In this document: in pieces, positions 8,446-17,078 of the stretch
Position numbering within the stretch: position 1 is the stretch's first letter
How the letters are laid out: every line of letters begins with the position of its first letter
Source of the DNA: Firm-04 sp045617625
Lineage (GTDB): Bacteria; Bacillota; Clostridia; Oscillospirales; Ruminococcaceae
Length of the DNA stretch: 64,000 nt
Direction of reading: 5' to 3'
Assembly (NCBI GenBank): GCA_045617625.1
Contig: JAZLJA010000036.1
Coordinates: forward strand, 14,753-78,752
Position numbers and translations under genes: made by a program
Notes under the pieces: generated by a model
What the model was told of the DNA's origin: nothing
The model's input: only the letters and a program-made list of their open reading frames with translations
The model's database searches: none

Positions 8446-9510
8446 TTACGGGTTCTCAACTTTTTTGCCCGTGAGAATCGTCACAAGCTCAGGCTCAGGG
8501 AACGACAGGGTTTTGCGGTCGAACAGCCCCATGCCGTCCACGCCCAGATGACCGTCATCCCACCAGAAACACGGCATACATCTTGCCGCTGCTTCTTTTG
8601 CATATACCGCTGTCCAAAGCAGTCTGCTGCGGGTGTCAAGCTTGCCGACTGCTGCAAATTCGCCAAGAATCACAGGGATTCCGCGCGACAAAAACCGTTT
8701 CCCAATCTGATGGAACACGTTGATCAGCGCGTCGATATCCTCTTTGCTGCCCCAGACCTTCTTCGGTTCTGTCCATGTGACATCCTTGCTCGGAAAGCAA
8801 AATTCCGTCGGGAAATACGCATGAATCGACACCATGATGCGGTTGTCGTCGGGCAGTTCCAGACCGTCCAGTGCGGTGGGCTTTGCCGATGCCGCATAGG
8901 TCGGTATCATCAGATAGCGGTAACTGTTGCAGCCGCCTGCCTGCCGAATGGTTCTGACAGCCGCAAAATTCAGCCGATTGACCGCTGCATACAATTCTGC
9001 GTTGCCTGTCCAGTCATCGCCGACGTGCGGTTCGTTCAGAACTTCAAACACCAGCGATTCGCCAAGTTCCGAAAAATGCGCGGCGATCTGCGCCCAGATC
9101 TTGCAAAGCATCTGTTCGGATTCGTCCAGATGCTCGGGCAAAAGGCTCAGTTCTCCCCACGGTGCGGCGTCGTGATGCACATTGAGGATCACGTGGAACC
9201 CGAGTGAAAACGCTTCGCGCACGATGCTGTCCACACGTTTCATCCACGCTTCGTCAATGCGATAGTCGGGTGCATCGCCGATGTGCTGTTTCCATGTCAC
9301 GGGAATGCGCAGGGCATCGAAGCCGGCATCCCGAATCGCCTCAAGATGCGCACGGGTCGTTGGCGGATTGCCCCATGCGGTTTCATAATCGGTGACAGTG
9401 GGTTGTGCGGGCAGATGTTCCTGCTTTGCAAGGCTGTCAAATGTGTTGCCGAGATTCCAACCGCAGCGGATGCTTCGGGCGAACTCGAACGCGTAATTAT
9501 ATTGAAACAT
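8446..9510 (-). CDS. Cytoplasmic GH5 endoglucanase-like glycosidase
   Basis: Retaining glycoside hydrolase of family 5 (354 residues). The TIM-barrel motifs are clear: GWNLGNTFDS near 17-26, ILNVHHD near 108, FEVLNEPH with the acid/base Glu near 155-160, IHAYFP, and GEFAAVG with the nucleophile Glu near 278. It has no signal peptide, linker, CBM or dockerin, unlike the other GH5 at 62138. It should therefore act inside the cell on imported gluco- or xyloglucan-type oligosaccharides. The true substrate cannot be read from sequence. It is divergent from a lysR-SGNH hydrolase pair with promoters less than 100 bases apart, so shared control by that LysR protein is likely. Confidence 0.88.
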   Translation of the reverse strand: MFQYNYAFEFARSIRCGWNLGNTFDSLAKQEHLPAQPTVTDYETAWGNPPTTRAHLEAIRDAGFDALRIPVTWKQHIGDAPDYRIDEAWMKRVDSIVREAFSLGFHVILNVHHDAAPWGELSLLPEHLDESEQMLCKIWAQIAAHFSELGESLVFEVLNEPHVGDDWTGNAELYAAVNRLNFAAVRTIRQAGGCNSYRYLMIPTYAASAKPTALDGLELPDDNRIMVSIHAYFPTEFCFPSKDVTWTEPKKVWGSKEDIDALINVFHQIGKRFLSRGIPVILGEFAAVGKLDTRSRLLWTAVYAKEAAARCMPCFWWDDGHLGVDGMGLFDRKTLSFPEPELVTILTGKKVENP

Positions 9511-9546
9511 GGTGAATCCCTCGCTTTGTCTCTTTCTGATATACTC

Positions 9547-9576
9547 AGTATAACATATTTCGGCATCAAATGTCCA
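9547..9576 (-). promoter_or_regulatory. Promoter of the cytoplasmic GH5 gene
   Basis: On the minus strand TGGACA (9571-9576), 18 bp, TATACT (9547-9552). It lies back to back with the lysR promoter. Confidence 0.65.
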
Positions 9577-9643
9577 TGTTCGTTTTTTACGAAAAGGAAG
9601 CGTGTATTTTGCTCATTTTGAGCAGTTCGATACAGAAATCAAC

Positions 9644-9672
9644 TTGCGTATTTCTTCGGTTAATGCTATAAT
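9644..9672 (+). promoter_or_regulatory. Promoter of the lysR-SGNH operon
   Basis: TTGCGT (9644-9649), 17 bp, TATAAT (9667-9672), 35 bases before the lysR start. The roughly 70 bp between the divergent promoters is where a LysR-type regulator would bind. Confidence 0.75.
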
Positions 9673-9706
9673 ATATTTATCTTCGGATTCGGGGGAGGTT
9701 TTTTGC

Positions 9707-10702
9707 ATGACTACACAGCAACTTACCTATGTCATCGCCGTTGCCGAGTGCCAAAGCATCTCGAAAGCCGCCGAGAAACTCTATGTCACTCAGCCGTCGC
9801 TGAGTCAATCCATCCACAGCATCGAAAAGCAGCTGGGTGTGCAGCTTTTCGACCGCGCACAAACGCCCATTCGTCTGACGGATGCAGGTGAACTTTATGT
9901 CTCATGGGCACGAAAGCTGCTCGCGATGGAGGAGAATATGCAGAATGCCATCTCCGACCTCATGGGGATGCAGAAGGGTTCGGTACGCATCGGTGCGTCA
10001 TCGTTTCGGGTGCGCTGTCTGCTGGCACGCAGCATCGCGGCATTTCATGCGCAGTATCCGCAGATCCATCTTTCCATTCAGGAGGCGGATATGCATCAGC
10101 TCAAGGAAATGCTCACCGCAGGCGAACTGGATTTTGCCATCGGCACAGGTGTTTTTGACGAGAAACAGTATCATATCGAGGCACTTTCCGAGGAGCGGCT
10201 GTATCTGGCGGTCTCGCCGCAGCACCCCTTGATGGAACAGCTCCCGCCGCCGCTTTATGCGGAGGATATTCTGGGATGCACCTCGGCATTTCTGCGGCAG
10301 AAACCCATCGACCTTTCACTTGCCGGAGAACAGGAATTTGTTGCGGCAATCGCGGGCGAATATGACCGCGAAAGCTTGGAAATGGTGTGCCGCGAATCGG
10401 GATTTGCCCCGAAAATCGCTTACAGTGTGCAGACCATCGAAACGGTGTTTGCGTTTGTCTGCTCCAATATGGGCATTGCGCTGGTGCCTGATTCACTGAT
10501 CTATTACGGAAACTTCCGTGCGCATCCCAATTATTATACCCTTCCGGACGGTATTTCCCGCAGCTATATTTCCCTGATTTCCAAGCGCGGTGCCTATCTT
10601 TCCAAGGCGGCGGCGGCTTATGCCCTGCTGCTGAAACAGCTTGTTGACGTTGGTACATGGCGTATGACAGGGGAGGCAGGCATAGGAGGTGCAAGCAAAT
10701 GA
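9707..10702 (+). CDS. LysR-family transcriptional regulator
   Basis: DNA-binding regulator of 331 residues. The N-terminal winged helix-turn-helix is typical (MTTQQLTYVIAVAECQS, then SKAAEKLYVTQPSLSQ and LGVQLFDRAQTPIRLTDAG). A LysR effector-binding domain follows (about 90-310). The start is the ATG with GGGGGAGG nine bases upstream; the frame is open further upstream but covers its own promoter. Its TGA overlaps the ATG of the SGNH hydrolase (ATGA), so the two are translationally coupled. The divergent cytoplasmic GH5 is the likely second target. The inducer is unknown, probably an oligosaccharide or a metabolite. Confidence 0.93.
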   Translation: MTTQQLTYVIAVAECQSISKAAEKLYVTQPSLSQSIHSIEKQLGVQLFDRAQTPIRLTDAGELYVSWARKLLAMEENMQNAISDLMGMQKGSVRIGASSFRVRCLLARSIAAFHAQYPQIHLSIQEADMHQLKEMLTAGELDFAIGTGVFDEKQYHIEALSEERLYLAVSPQHPLMEQLPPPLYAEDILGCTSAFLRQKPIDLSLAGEQEFVAAIAGEYDRESLEMVCRESGFAPKIAYSVQTIETVFAFVCSNMGIALVPDSLIYYGNFRAHPNYYTLPDGISRSYISLISKRGAYLSKAAAAYALLLKQLVDVGTWRMTGEAGIGGASK

Positions 10703-11781
10703 TCACAGCGGAAGTGCGAAAGGAAATCGCTGAAAACACGCTTGTTTCGTGCGGCGTCGGCATCGACTGGCAAATACTGTTCGCCAAAAAAGAACTTTCC
10801 ATCGGCTTCATGGGCGGGTCCGTCACGCGCGGCTATGCCCATCAGCAGGTCTATGCGGAGGCGTATCCGCAAATGCTGACGGCTGATCTGGAGCAGCTGG
10901 GTTATCGCGTGAAATGTGCCTGCTGTGCCGATCCCGGCATGGATGCCATGCAGGGCAATCTTCTGGCAGAGCGTGAAATTCTCGCAAATGCGCCCGATTT
11001 GGTTTTCCTCGAATACTCCATCAACGAAACGACTCTGCGGCACAGCGTTCTTTCGTTTGAAAGCCTGCTGCGCAAACTGCTGCTCGCCGAGCATCCGCCG
11101 ATCGTGTGCATTTTTACCATTCGCAGCAAAAATGATTACAGTGCGGAAAGCTTCATGCTCCCGATGGCGGAGCATTACGGGCTGCCGTGCGTGAGCCTGC
11201 GGCAGGGGATCAACCCGTGCCTTGCCGCCGAAAAACTCATCTGGGAGGACTATGCCGATGCGGAAAGTCACCCCACGCCTGAGGGGCATCGGTTGCTCGC
11301 GGATTGTCTGATGAATCTGCTGGAAAATGCGAAGCAATGCGAAAAAACAGCGGTTGTTCCGCTGCCTGAGCCGTGGCTGGACGCTCCGTTTGCCAATATG
11401 CAGTATCTGCCTGCGGGTGAACTGCCGCAGCTTGACACCGACTTTGCCGTTGCTGCGAAAGAATTCAGCTACTATCCGACGGTTTGGCTTGGCGACATCG
11501 CACACAGCCGATATGAATATCGTTTCACGGGGAAAGGCTTGGTGCTGTTTTTCGAGGCAAACCGCATCCCTGAATATGGCAGTGCAAAAATCCTCATGGA
11601 TGGAAAACCTGTGTCACATCCGCTGTTGAATCAGTCGGTGCTGCGAACCTATTCGATATACGGGTGGGGCAATGCGATGCCGGTTGTCGTGCTGGAAACC
11701 GAAACGCCTGCACCGCACGTTCTGACCGTCACACCGACGGAAGGAACATTTCATCTGCTTGCGCTTGGGCTTTGCGAATGA
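10699..11781 (+). CDS. SGNH/GDSL-type hydrolase, cytoplasmic
   Basis: Serine esterase of the SGNH fold, 360 residues, no signal peptide. Block I is FMGGSVTRGYAH (nucleophile Ser near 38), block III is in LEYSINET (Asn near 104), and block V is ADAESHPTPEGH (Asp/His near 190). A C-terminal beta-rich extension (about 255-360) resembles an accessory jelly-roll. Together with the divergent cytoplasmic GH5 and the coupled LysR regulator it may deacetylate imported oligosaccharides. That role is inferred from context; substrate unknown. AGGAGGT lies 8 bases before the start. Confidence 0.82.
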   Translation: MITAEVRKEIAENTLVSCGVGIDWQILFAKKELSIGFMGGSVTRGYAHQQVYAEAYPQMLTADLEQLGYRVKCACCADPGMDAMQGNLLAEREILANAPDLVFLEYSINETTLRHSVLSFESLLRKLLLAEHPPIVCIFTIRSKNDYSAESFMLPMAEHYGLPCVSLRQGINPCLAAEKLIWEDYADAESHPTPEGHRLLADCLMNLLENAKQCEKTAVVPLPEPWLDAPFANMQYLPAGELPQLDTDFAVAAKEFSYYPTVWLGDIAHSRYEYRFTGKGLVLFFEANRIPEYGSAKILMDGKPVSHPLLNQSVLRTYSIYGWGNAMPVVVLETETPAPHVLTVTPTEGTFHLLALGLCE

Positions 11782-11866
11782 TGAATCTGTCTGTGGGATT
11801 GCTCTGCTCTATGAATCCGCGATTTTTCGAGAAAAAATCGCATCGCACCGTGATATCTGCAAACTG

Positions 11867-11899
11867 AAAGGTTGGGAACAATATATGTTCCCAACCTTT
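11867..11899. terminator. Bidirectional terminator between SGNH hydrolase and cdaR
   Basis: AAAGGTTGGGAACA / TGTTCCCAACCTTT stem of 14 bp with a 5-nt loop, A-rich and T-rich flanks. It serves the convergent genes on both sides. Confidence 0.85.
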
Positions 11900-11932
11900 T
11901 TTCATGTGATAAACATGTTTCGCTGACTGCAA

Positions 11933-13321
11933 TCATTCATCGGGGTCAACCTCGGTTGCCGTCACATCAACTTTCGTCGTGCCGCTGATCCACACGCCCG
12001 TGGTTTTTCCCTTCAGCTCAAAATTCACGACTTCTGAAAACGTCATATTATGCGTGATCTCACGCGAATACAAATTCACCGTTGCGTTGATTTCCTGTGA
12101 GGTGATCTGTGCGACCTCCTCCTTGGTGCCGATGATCGTGACCGTCAGGAAACCGTCCGAAACTTTGCAGTCGAAATTCGGCGGCATATTCGTGATCTGA
12201 ATATCTTTCATGCGAACCCGTCGTGTTTCGGCAACCAGATCACTGTTGTCCAGCGTGACCGTGATGGTGCCGAGATGCGATTCATCCTCATAGCCGTCCT
12301 TCAGCGTTACCGTGCGCGGGATCCCCACACTGCCAAGCGTCAGTTCTGAGAGCGAAATGGCAGGCGTGATGGAAAATTCCTTTTTATCCTCCAGCGACGA
12401 ATTATTCTCGGCACTGGTGGTTTTCAGCGTGATCATGAGGTTTTTGTCACCGCAATCGGGCAGCATATATTCATCATCTGCGATCAGCCTCAGCCGCTTG
12501 CGCAGGGATGCGATGTCAAATCCTTCAGGCACATCCCTGATGTCGATGTTGACGGGCAATGTCTGCTTATAGTACACGCCCACATTGACCAGAAAACGCG
12601 TTACATCGGGTTTCACGCTTTCGTCGGTGATGGGGGTTCCATCCATGCCGATCAGCTCGAACTGCGTGCAGTTGTTGAAACTGCGGGATTCATAAAGCGT
12701 GGCGTTGTCGGGCACCGTGACACGAAGATAATCGACCTGCGAAAGCAGCTGTGAGGGCCCCGTGACATTCACGGTGGCGGGTGTCACATCCACGCGGTCA
12801 GGGTTGACGTTCTGACCATAGCTGATATTCGGCATACATTCCTTGCCGTCGCAGCTCACAAGCACCGGCTTCGATTCAAAGCGGTCCATGTTGACGGTGA
12901 CGGAATCGGGGCTTGGCGTTGCGCCTCTGATGACCTTGTTGTTGGTATCTTTGATCACGATTTTCAGGGTTTGCGAACCTGTCTGATCTTTGGCACTGTC
13001 AAAGTCGATGAACGCGCAGATGTCGTTTTTGTTGACAGCACCGATCTCGGTACGTTCGCCCTTGATCTTGACATCCACCTTCGGGAGTTTTTCCTCCTCG
13101 GTGAGCAGCACCAGACCGTTTGCGCCTGCCAGTGTGCCTGTGGTATCGCTGATGAGCGAAATGTCAGTGAATGTTTTTTCGATGGTGTTGCTGATGCGCA
13201 CTGCGATATATGTCCAGCAGGCAATGGCAATCACAACCGAAAGCATCAGGAGCCGAAAATCCTTGGGGCGGGGGATGTGCAGGTGCGATTTTACAGTCTG
13301 CCGGATTTCTTTCAGATTCAT
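11933..13321 (-). CDS. cdaR: YbbR-domain protein CdaR
   Basis: Membrane-anchored regulator of diadenylate cyclase CdaA. One transmembrane helix near the N-terminus (LLMLSVVIAIACWTYIAVRI, about 25-45) is followed by tandem YbbR domains outside the cell (about 50-455) with recurring 'V-V-x-G' beta motifs. The 462-residue length is normal. Its start overlaps the cdaA stop by 4 bases, so it is co-translated with cdaA. In many Firmicutes glmM follows; here the operon ends after cdaR at a strong terminator. Confidence 0.9.
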   Translation of the reverse strand: MNLKEIRQTVKSHLHIPRPKDFRLLMLSVVIAIACWTYIAVRISNTIEKTFTDISLISDTTGTLAGANGLVLLTEEEKLPKVDVKIKGERTEIGAVNKNDICAFIDFDSAKDQTGSQTLKIVIKDTNNKVIRGATPSPDSVTVNMDRFESKPVLVSCDGKECMPNISYGQNVNPDRVDVTPATVNVTGPSQLLSQVDYLRVTVPDNATLYESRSFNNCTQFELIGMDGTPITDESVKPDVTRFLVNVGVYYKQTLPVNIDIRDVPEGFDIASLRKRLRLIADDEYMLPDCGDKNLMITLKTTSAENNSSLEDKKEFSITPAISLSELTLGSVGIPRTVTLKDGYEDESHLGTITVTLDNSDLVAETRRVRMKDIQITNMPPNFDCKVSDGFLTVTIIGTKEEVAQITSQEINATVNLYSREITHNMTFSEVVNFELKGKTTGVWISGTTKVDVTATEVDPDE

Positions 13322-14256
13322 GATTTTCCCTCCTTTTTCTTTGCGGCGGAGGGCTTTTTGTTCTCCGATTTTGTTTTTTCCGTGGTTTTTACGGGCTTTT
13401 TCAGATTGGTGAACAATGTCGTAAGCGACGAATCGGATTTTTCGGGAATCAGGGTATCACGCAGCAGTTTTTCGAGAGTTTCCGCCGTGAAATTGCGTGT
13501 CAGTTCGCCGTCGCAGGCAACCGAGATCTGTCCTGTTTCTTCCGAAACGACGATCACCAGTGCATCGGAGTTTTCACTCATGCCGATGGCGGCACGGTGA
13601 CGCGAGCCAAGATGCTTTTCCACACGTTCTTCTTTCTGGGGGTTTGGCAAAAAGCACGCAGCAGCCCACACGATGCCGTCGCGCATGATGACCGCACCAT
13701 CGTGCAGCGGTGTTTTGGGGAAGAAGATCGTGCCGAACAGCTGCAAACTCGGGACAGCATTCAGAATGGTGCCGTTTGAGATATGTTCGCCGAGCTTGGT
13801 GCTGCGTTCGATGACGATGAGCGCACCTGTATAAGTGCGGGACAATTCCGCTGCTGATTCGCAGATGATGGGAATTGCCGTTTCCCATCGTTCGATGATC
13901 TCATTGCTGTGTCCGAGTGAGGTGAGGTTTTTCAGGTGGAATGTGGATTGCCCGAATTTTTCCAGCGCACGGCGCAGTTCAGGCTGAAAGAGGATCACCA
14001 GTGCCAGCAGTCCGATGCTGAGGACACTCTGGGTAATCAGACGCATGGCTTTCAAACCCATGACGTCGCTGAGGATATAGGCGCACACCAGCAGCGCAAT
14101 GCCCTTGAGCAGCTGCCCTGCGCGGGTCTCCTTCACCATTTTGAGAACGATATAAATGAGGTAGGTGAGCAGGAGCATATCGAGAATGTCAATGAAACGA
14201 ATGGACAAAATGACGTTCCAAAGTTCCGTGAGAAGATTGCGGAAAAAGTCCAACAT
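13318..14256 (-). CDS. cdaA: Diadenylate cyclase CdaA
   Basis: Makes cyclic di-AMP from two ATP at the membrane. Three hydrophobic helices occupy about 14-85. The DAC domain carries the catalytic DGA motif in PLHDGAVIMRDG (near 182) and RHRAAIG (near 215). Length is 312 residues from the ATG preceded by AAAGGAG; an upstream in-frame ATG lacks a ribosome site and overlaps the promoter. The C-terminal tail is Lys/Ser/Glu-rich. c-di-AMP controls potassium and osmolyte uptake and wall homeostasis in Firmicutes. No c-di-AMP riboswitch was seen in the window. Confidence 0.95.
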   Translation of the reverse strand: MLDFFRNLLTELWNVILSIRFIDILDMLLLTYLIYIVLKMVKETRAGQLLKGIALLVCAYILSDVMGLKAMRLITQSVLSIGLLALVILFQPELRRALEKFGQSTFHLKNLTSLGHSNEIIERWETAIPIICESAAELSRTYTGALIVIERSTKLGEHISNGTILNAVPSLQLFGTIFFPKTPLHDGAVIMRDGIVWAAACFLPNPQKEERVEKHLGSRHRAAIGMSENSDALVIVVSEETGQISVACDGELTRNFTAETLEKLLRDTLIPEKSDSSLTTLFTNLKKPVKTTEKTKSENKKPSAAKKKEGKS

Positions 14257-14315
14257 AAGCACTGCTCTCCTTTCTTTTTTTGTATTGCAGGATATGAGGT
14301 ACTTTCGCATCTTAT

Positions 14316-14344
14316 AGTATAGCACATATCAGCGGAAATTTCAA
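14316..14344 (-). promoter_or_regulatory. Sigma-A promoter of cdaA-cdaR
   Basis: On the minus strand TTGAAA (14339-14344), 17 bp, TATACT (14316-14321), 60 bases before cdaA. Confidence 0.8.
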
Positions 14345-14400
14345 CACCAAAATGAAATTTTTTTGCGAGATATTTTAATGATCCGCCGCAAACAAAAACG

Positions 14401-14437
14401 CCGCCGCACTTCTGAATATTTCACAGAAATGCGGCGG
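14401..14437 (-). terminator. Terminator of the scaffoldin gene
   Basis: CCGCCGCA / TGCGGCGG outer stem with an inner CTTCTG/CAGAA-like extension, followed on the minus strand by GTTTTTG. Confidence 0.75.
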
Positions 14438-14453
14438 TGCTTGAATCTTTTTC

Positions 14454-17066
14454 TTATTTGCTCAGGATTTCTTCCCAAGTGATCTTGCCCATCATGTTGC
14501 GAACATAGTAGCGCAGGATCGCGGAAGCATCCGCGGAGGTGACTGCGCCGTCCTCATCGACATCTGCGGCGAGTGCTTCCATCGCTGTCAGAGGGCTTTT
14601 CTGATTCATGACTGTCTCTTTGACGTATGCCTGCAAGGCTTTGGAAGCATCGGCTGCGTCCACAGTACCGTTCAGGTCGGAATCGCCTTTGAGATAGAGA
14701 CGGATCGTGATTTCGCAGGTGTAGGTTTTTCCTTCGTAGGCAGCGGTGATCGTCGCACTGCCCTCAGCGACAAATTTGACCATGCCCTTTGCATCCACCG
14801 CGGCAACCTTTGCATTGCTGCTCGTCCATTTGACATCGCCGTTTGTGGGTGCAGGCGAAAGCTTGAGCTGTATGCTGCCGCCGACGGTATCGGTTGCATA
14901 CTGCGTATAATTGAGTTTTCGCGGGAAGTCCACCGTGACCTCACAGGTGTAGGTGACATCTTCGCAAATGCCTGTGATCGTGGTTTTGCCGTTGTTCAGC
15001 GCGGTGATCTTGCCGTCAGCTGACACCGAAGCGATCAGCGCATCAGAGCTTTTCCATGTGACAGGATAGGAAGCATCGGGTGCAGGGGTGAGGGTGAGCT
15101 GTGCGGTTTCCTCGAATTTGCTCAGTTTGCAGGTGGTCATGTTGAGTTTGCGCTCAAACTGCACTGTGACAGAGCAGGTGTAAGAAATGCCCTCACACAC
15201 TGCAGTGATGACTGTGGTGCCGTATTTTTTCGGGGTGATGTTGCCCTTGTCATCCACAGCGGCGATCGCGGGGTTGTTGCTGACCCATGAGATCGCGGCA
15301 ACGGGTGCAGGTGTCAGGGAAAGCTGTATTTTTTCATCGGGCTTGGTGATTTTCAGGGTTTCTGCACTCAGTTTTCTGGGAATATCCACCGTGACCTTGC
15401 AGGAGTGCTTGACGCCCTCGCAAACTGCGGTGATGGTCGCTACGCCGTTTTCTTTGGCGGTCACGACGCCTTTTTCGTCCACCGATGCCACATTGGGCTT
15501 GTCAGATGTCCAGACAACGGGTGTGGAAACAGGTGCAGGCACGAGGATCAGCGCACACTGACCGCCCTGCGTGTTGAGGGTGAGCTGTTCAGAGCCGAGT
15601 TTTCGCGGAATGCTGACATTGCACACGCACTGATATTGCAGCGTCTCACACACAACTGTAACCGTTGCACTGCCGCTGCCCAATGCGGTAACAACACCGT
15701 TTTTGTCCACCTTGACGACAGTCTCATCGGAGCTTGTCCAGACGCAGGCATCGGCAGGGGGGGCAGGGGTCAGGTTGAGGCTGAATGCCTCGTTTTGTTT
15801 TGTCAGCGAAAGCGTGGTTTTCGAGAGTGTACGGGGTGTGGGGGCGACGGGCACATATTTCAGGGATTCCGCCACTTGGCATTCCGGAGTGGTTGTGCCG
15901 TCAGAGATGCTGCCCAGAGAAAGTTTGATCTCGTATTCCTTGCCGACTTTTGCTTCGGGAGAAACCGCAGCCATGAACGAGCCGATTTCCGCGACGGCAT
16001 CGCCGTTTCTGCTTGCTGAATAAGCCAGTGTGACAAAGTTTTTCGTGGGGTTATAGAACGGGATCACCGAGCCGTTTTCGATGGCTTCCGATGGCTCAAA
16101 TTCAAAGATCGTGTCGTTCAGCAGCACAGGCGTGAGAATTTCGGGGAGTTCGATTTTGAAGCCCAGTGCCGAGATACCTTTGTTTCCTTCCAGCAGCACA
16201 TGAACACGGGTCTGTCCGCCGGGATAGGTCGGTTCAGCCTGGAGTTTGAGGGTAAGGGGCTGCGTGGTGGTGGTCGTAGTAGTTGTTGTGGTCGTTGTGG
16301 TCGTTGTAGTGGTAGTTGTCTTGGGCTTGGATGTTGTCGTCGTCGTGGTTGTGGTAGTAGTCTTTGGTTTGGATGTGGTTGTGGTGGTTGTAGTGGAGGA
16401 TGTCTTGGGCTGGGATGTTGTCGTGGTCGTTGTAGTGGTCGTAGTTTTGGGTTTGGATGTTGTTGTCGTTGTTGTGGTAGTAGTAGTCGTTGTTGTGGTT
16501 GTGGTAGTTGTGGTAGTTGTGGTTGTAGTTGTTGTAGTCGTGGTTGATTCAGGCTCTTTGCCCACATGGAATTCCAGTGCGGATACTGCTTGATAATCGA
16601 GTTCAGTGCGCTGATAGCTGTTGAGCTTCACAACCGAAAACGGCACCGAATATGCACCGTCTTTGGCATCTGTCGGCACCAGAAAATGCAGGGTCGCAAT
16701 GATACCGTCTTCTTTTGAATTGTCCATGCCCGCTGTGCCGCAGGAAACAATATTTGCCTCCTCGTTGAAATACGCAGTGCCGATCAGCGACGTTGCACCC
16801 ACACCGAAATCCACAATCGGTGTGCCTTCCTTATCGAGCGCGGGCAGAAGCTTGTTTCCGAGGTCAAAGGTGAATCCGCTGGAGGAAAAACCCGTGTTTC
16901 CGCAGATGACAATGTCAACGGAGAATGATTCGCCCGGCATGACGTATGCTTGGTTCACAAGCGTGACCTCCGTGGCAGCCGCCGATACCGAAACATTCGG
17001 CATCGCGGTGAAAATCATGCTTGCGGAAAGCATTGCTGCAAGTGTGTTCTTCAATTTTTTCAACAT
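14454..17066 (-). CDS. Putative scaffoldin: two cohesin-like domains, five Big_2, dockerin
   Basis: Secreted 870-residue multidomain protein. A signal peptide (about 1-30) is followed by a cohesin-like beta-sandwich (about 32-168; PGESFSVDIVICGNTGF start). A 95-residue Thr linker follows (about 172-268). A second cohesin-like domain (about 268-412) begins YPGGQTRVHVLLEGNKGI. Five Big_2 Ig-like repeats of about 75 residues (about 412-792) each open with RKL or RTL and carry VxWxSxxxxVAxVDxxG and TITAxCEG blocks. A dockerin (about 793-870) has loops DSDLNGTVDAAD and DVDEDGAVTSAD. Cohesins would hold dockerin enzymes and its dockerin would attach it to another scaffoldin, making it an adaptor. 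The cohesin call is by pattern and moderately sure. It starts 12 bases after an ATP-grasp gene, so it may share that transcript. Confidence 0.78.
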   Translation of the reverse strand: MLKKLKNTLAAMLSASMIFTAMPNVSVSAAATEVTLVNQAYVMPGESFSVDIVICGNTGFSSSGFTFDLGNKLLPALDKEGTPIVDFGVGATSLIGTAYFNEEANIVSCGTAGMDNSKEDGIIATLHFLVPTDAKDGAYSVPFSVVKLNSYQRTELDYQAVSALEFHVGKEPESTTTTTTTTTTTTTTTTTTTTTTTTTTTTTSKPKTTTTTTTTTTSQPKTSSTTTTTTTSKPKTTTTTTTTTTSKPKTTTTTTTTTTTTTTTTTTTQPLTLKLQAEPTYPGGQTRVHVLLEGNKGISALGFKIELPEILTPVLLNDTIFEFEPSEAIENGSVIPFYNPTKNFVTLAYSASRNGDAVAEIGSFMAAVSPEAKVGKEYEIKLSLGSISDGTTTPECQVAESLKYVPVAPTPRTLSKTTLSLTKQNEAFSLNLTPAPPADACVWTSSDETVVKVDKNGVVTALGSGSATVTVVCETLQYQCVCNVSIPRKLGSEQLTLNTQGGQCALILVPAPVSTPVVWTSDKPNVASVDEKGVVTAKENGVATITAVCEGVKHSCKVTVDIPRKLSAETLKITKPDEKIQLSLTPAPVAAISWVSNNPAIAAVDDKGNITPKKYGTTVITAVCEGISYTCSVTVQFERKLNMTTCKLSKFEETAQLTLTPAPDASYPVTWKSSDALIASVSADGKITALNNGKTTITGICEDVTYTCEVTVDFPRKLNYTQYATDTVGGSIQLKLSPAPTNGDVKWTSSNAKVAAVDAKGMVKFVAEGSATITAAYEGKTYTCEITIRLYLKGDSDLNGTVDAADASKALQAYVKETVMNQKSPLTAMEALAADVDEDGAVTSADASAILRYYVRNMMGKITWEEILSK
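16262..16550 (-). repeat. Thr-codon linker repeat inside the scaffoldin gene
   Basis: About 290 bp of ACN-rich coding repeat giving Thr runs punctuated by S(K/Q)PK at fairly even spacing. Codons are mixed (ACA, ACC, ACG), not a pure triplet repeat. It is a flexible, probably glycosylated linker and a likely site of length change between strains. Confidence 0.85.
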
Positions 17067-17078
17067 AAAAATACCCTC

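Noticed and set aside
16262..16550. Periodic repeats that could suggest a CRISPR array or minisatellite
   Set aside because: In-frame Thr linker coding sequence with S(K/Q)PK punctuation; no spacers of constant length and no cas genes.
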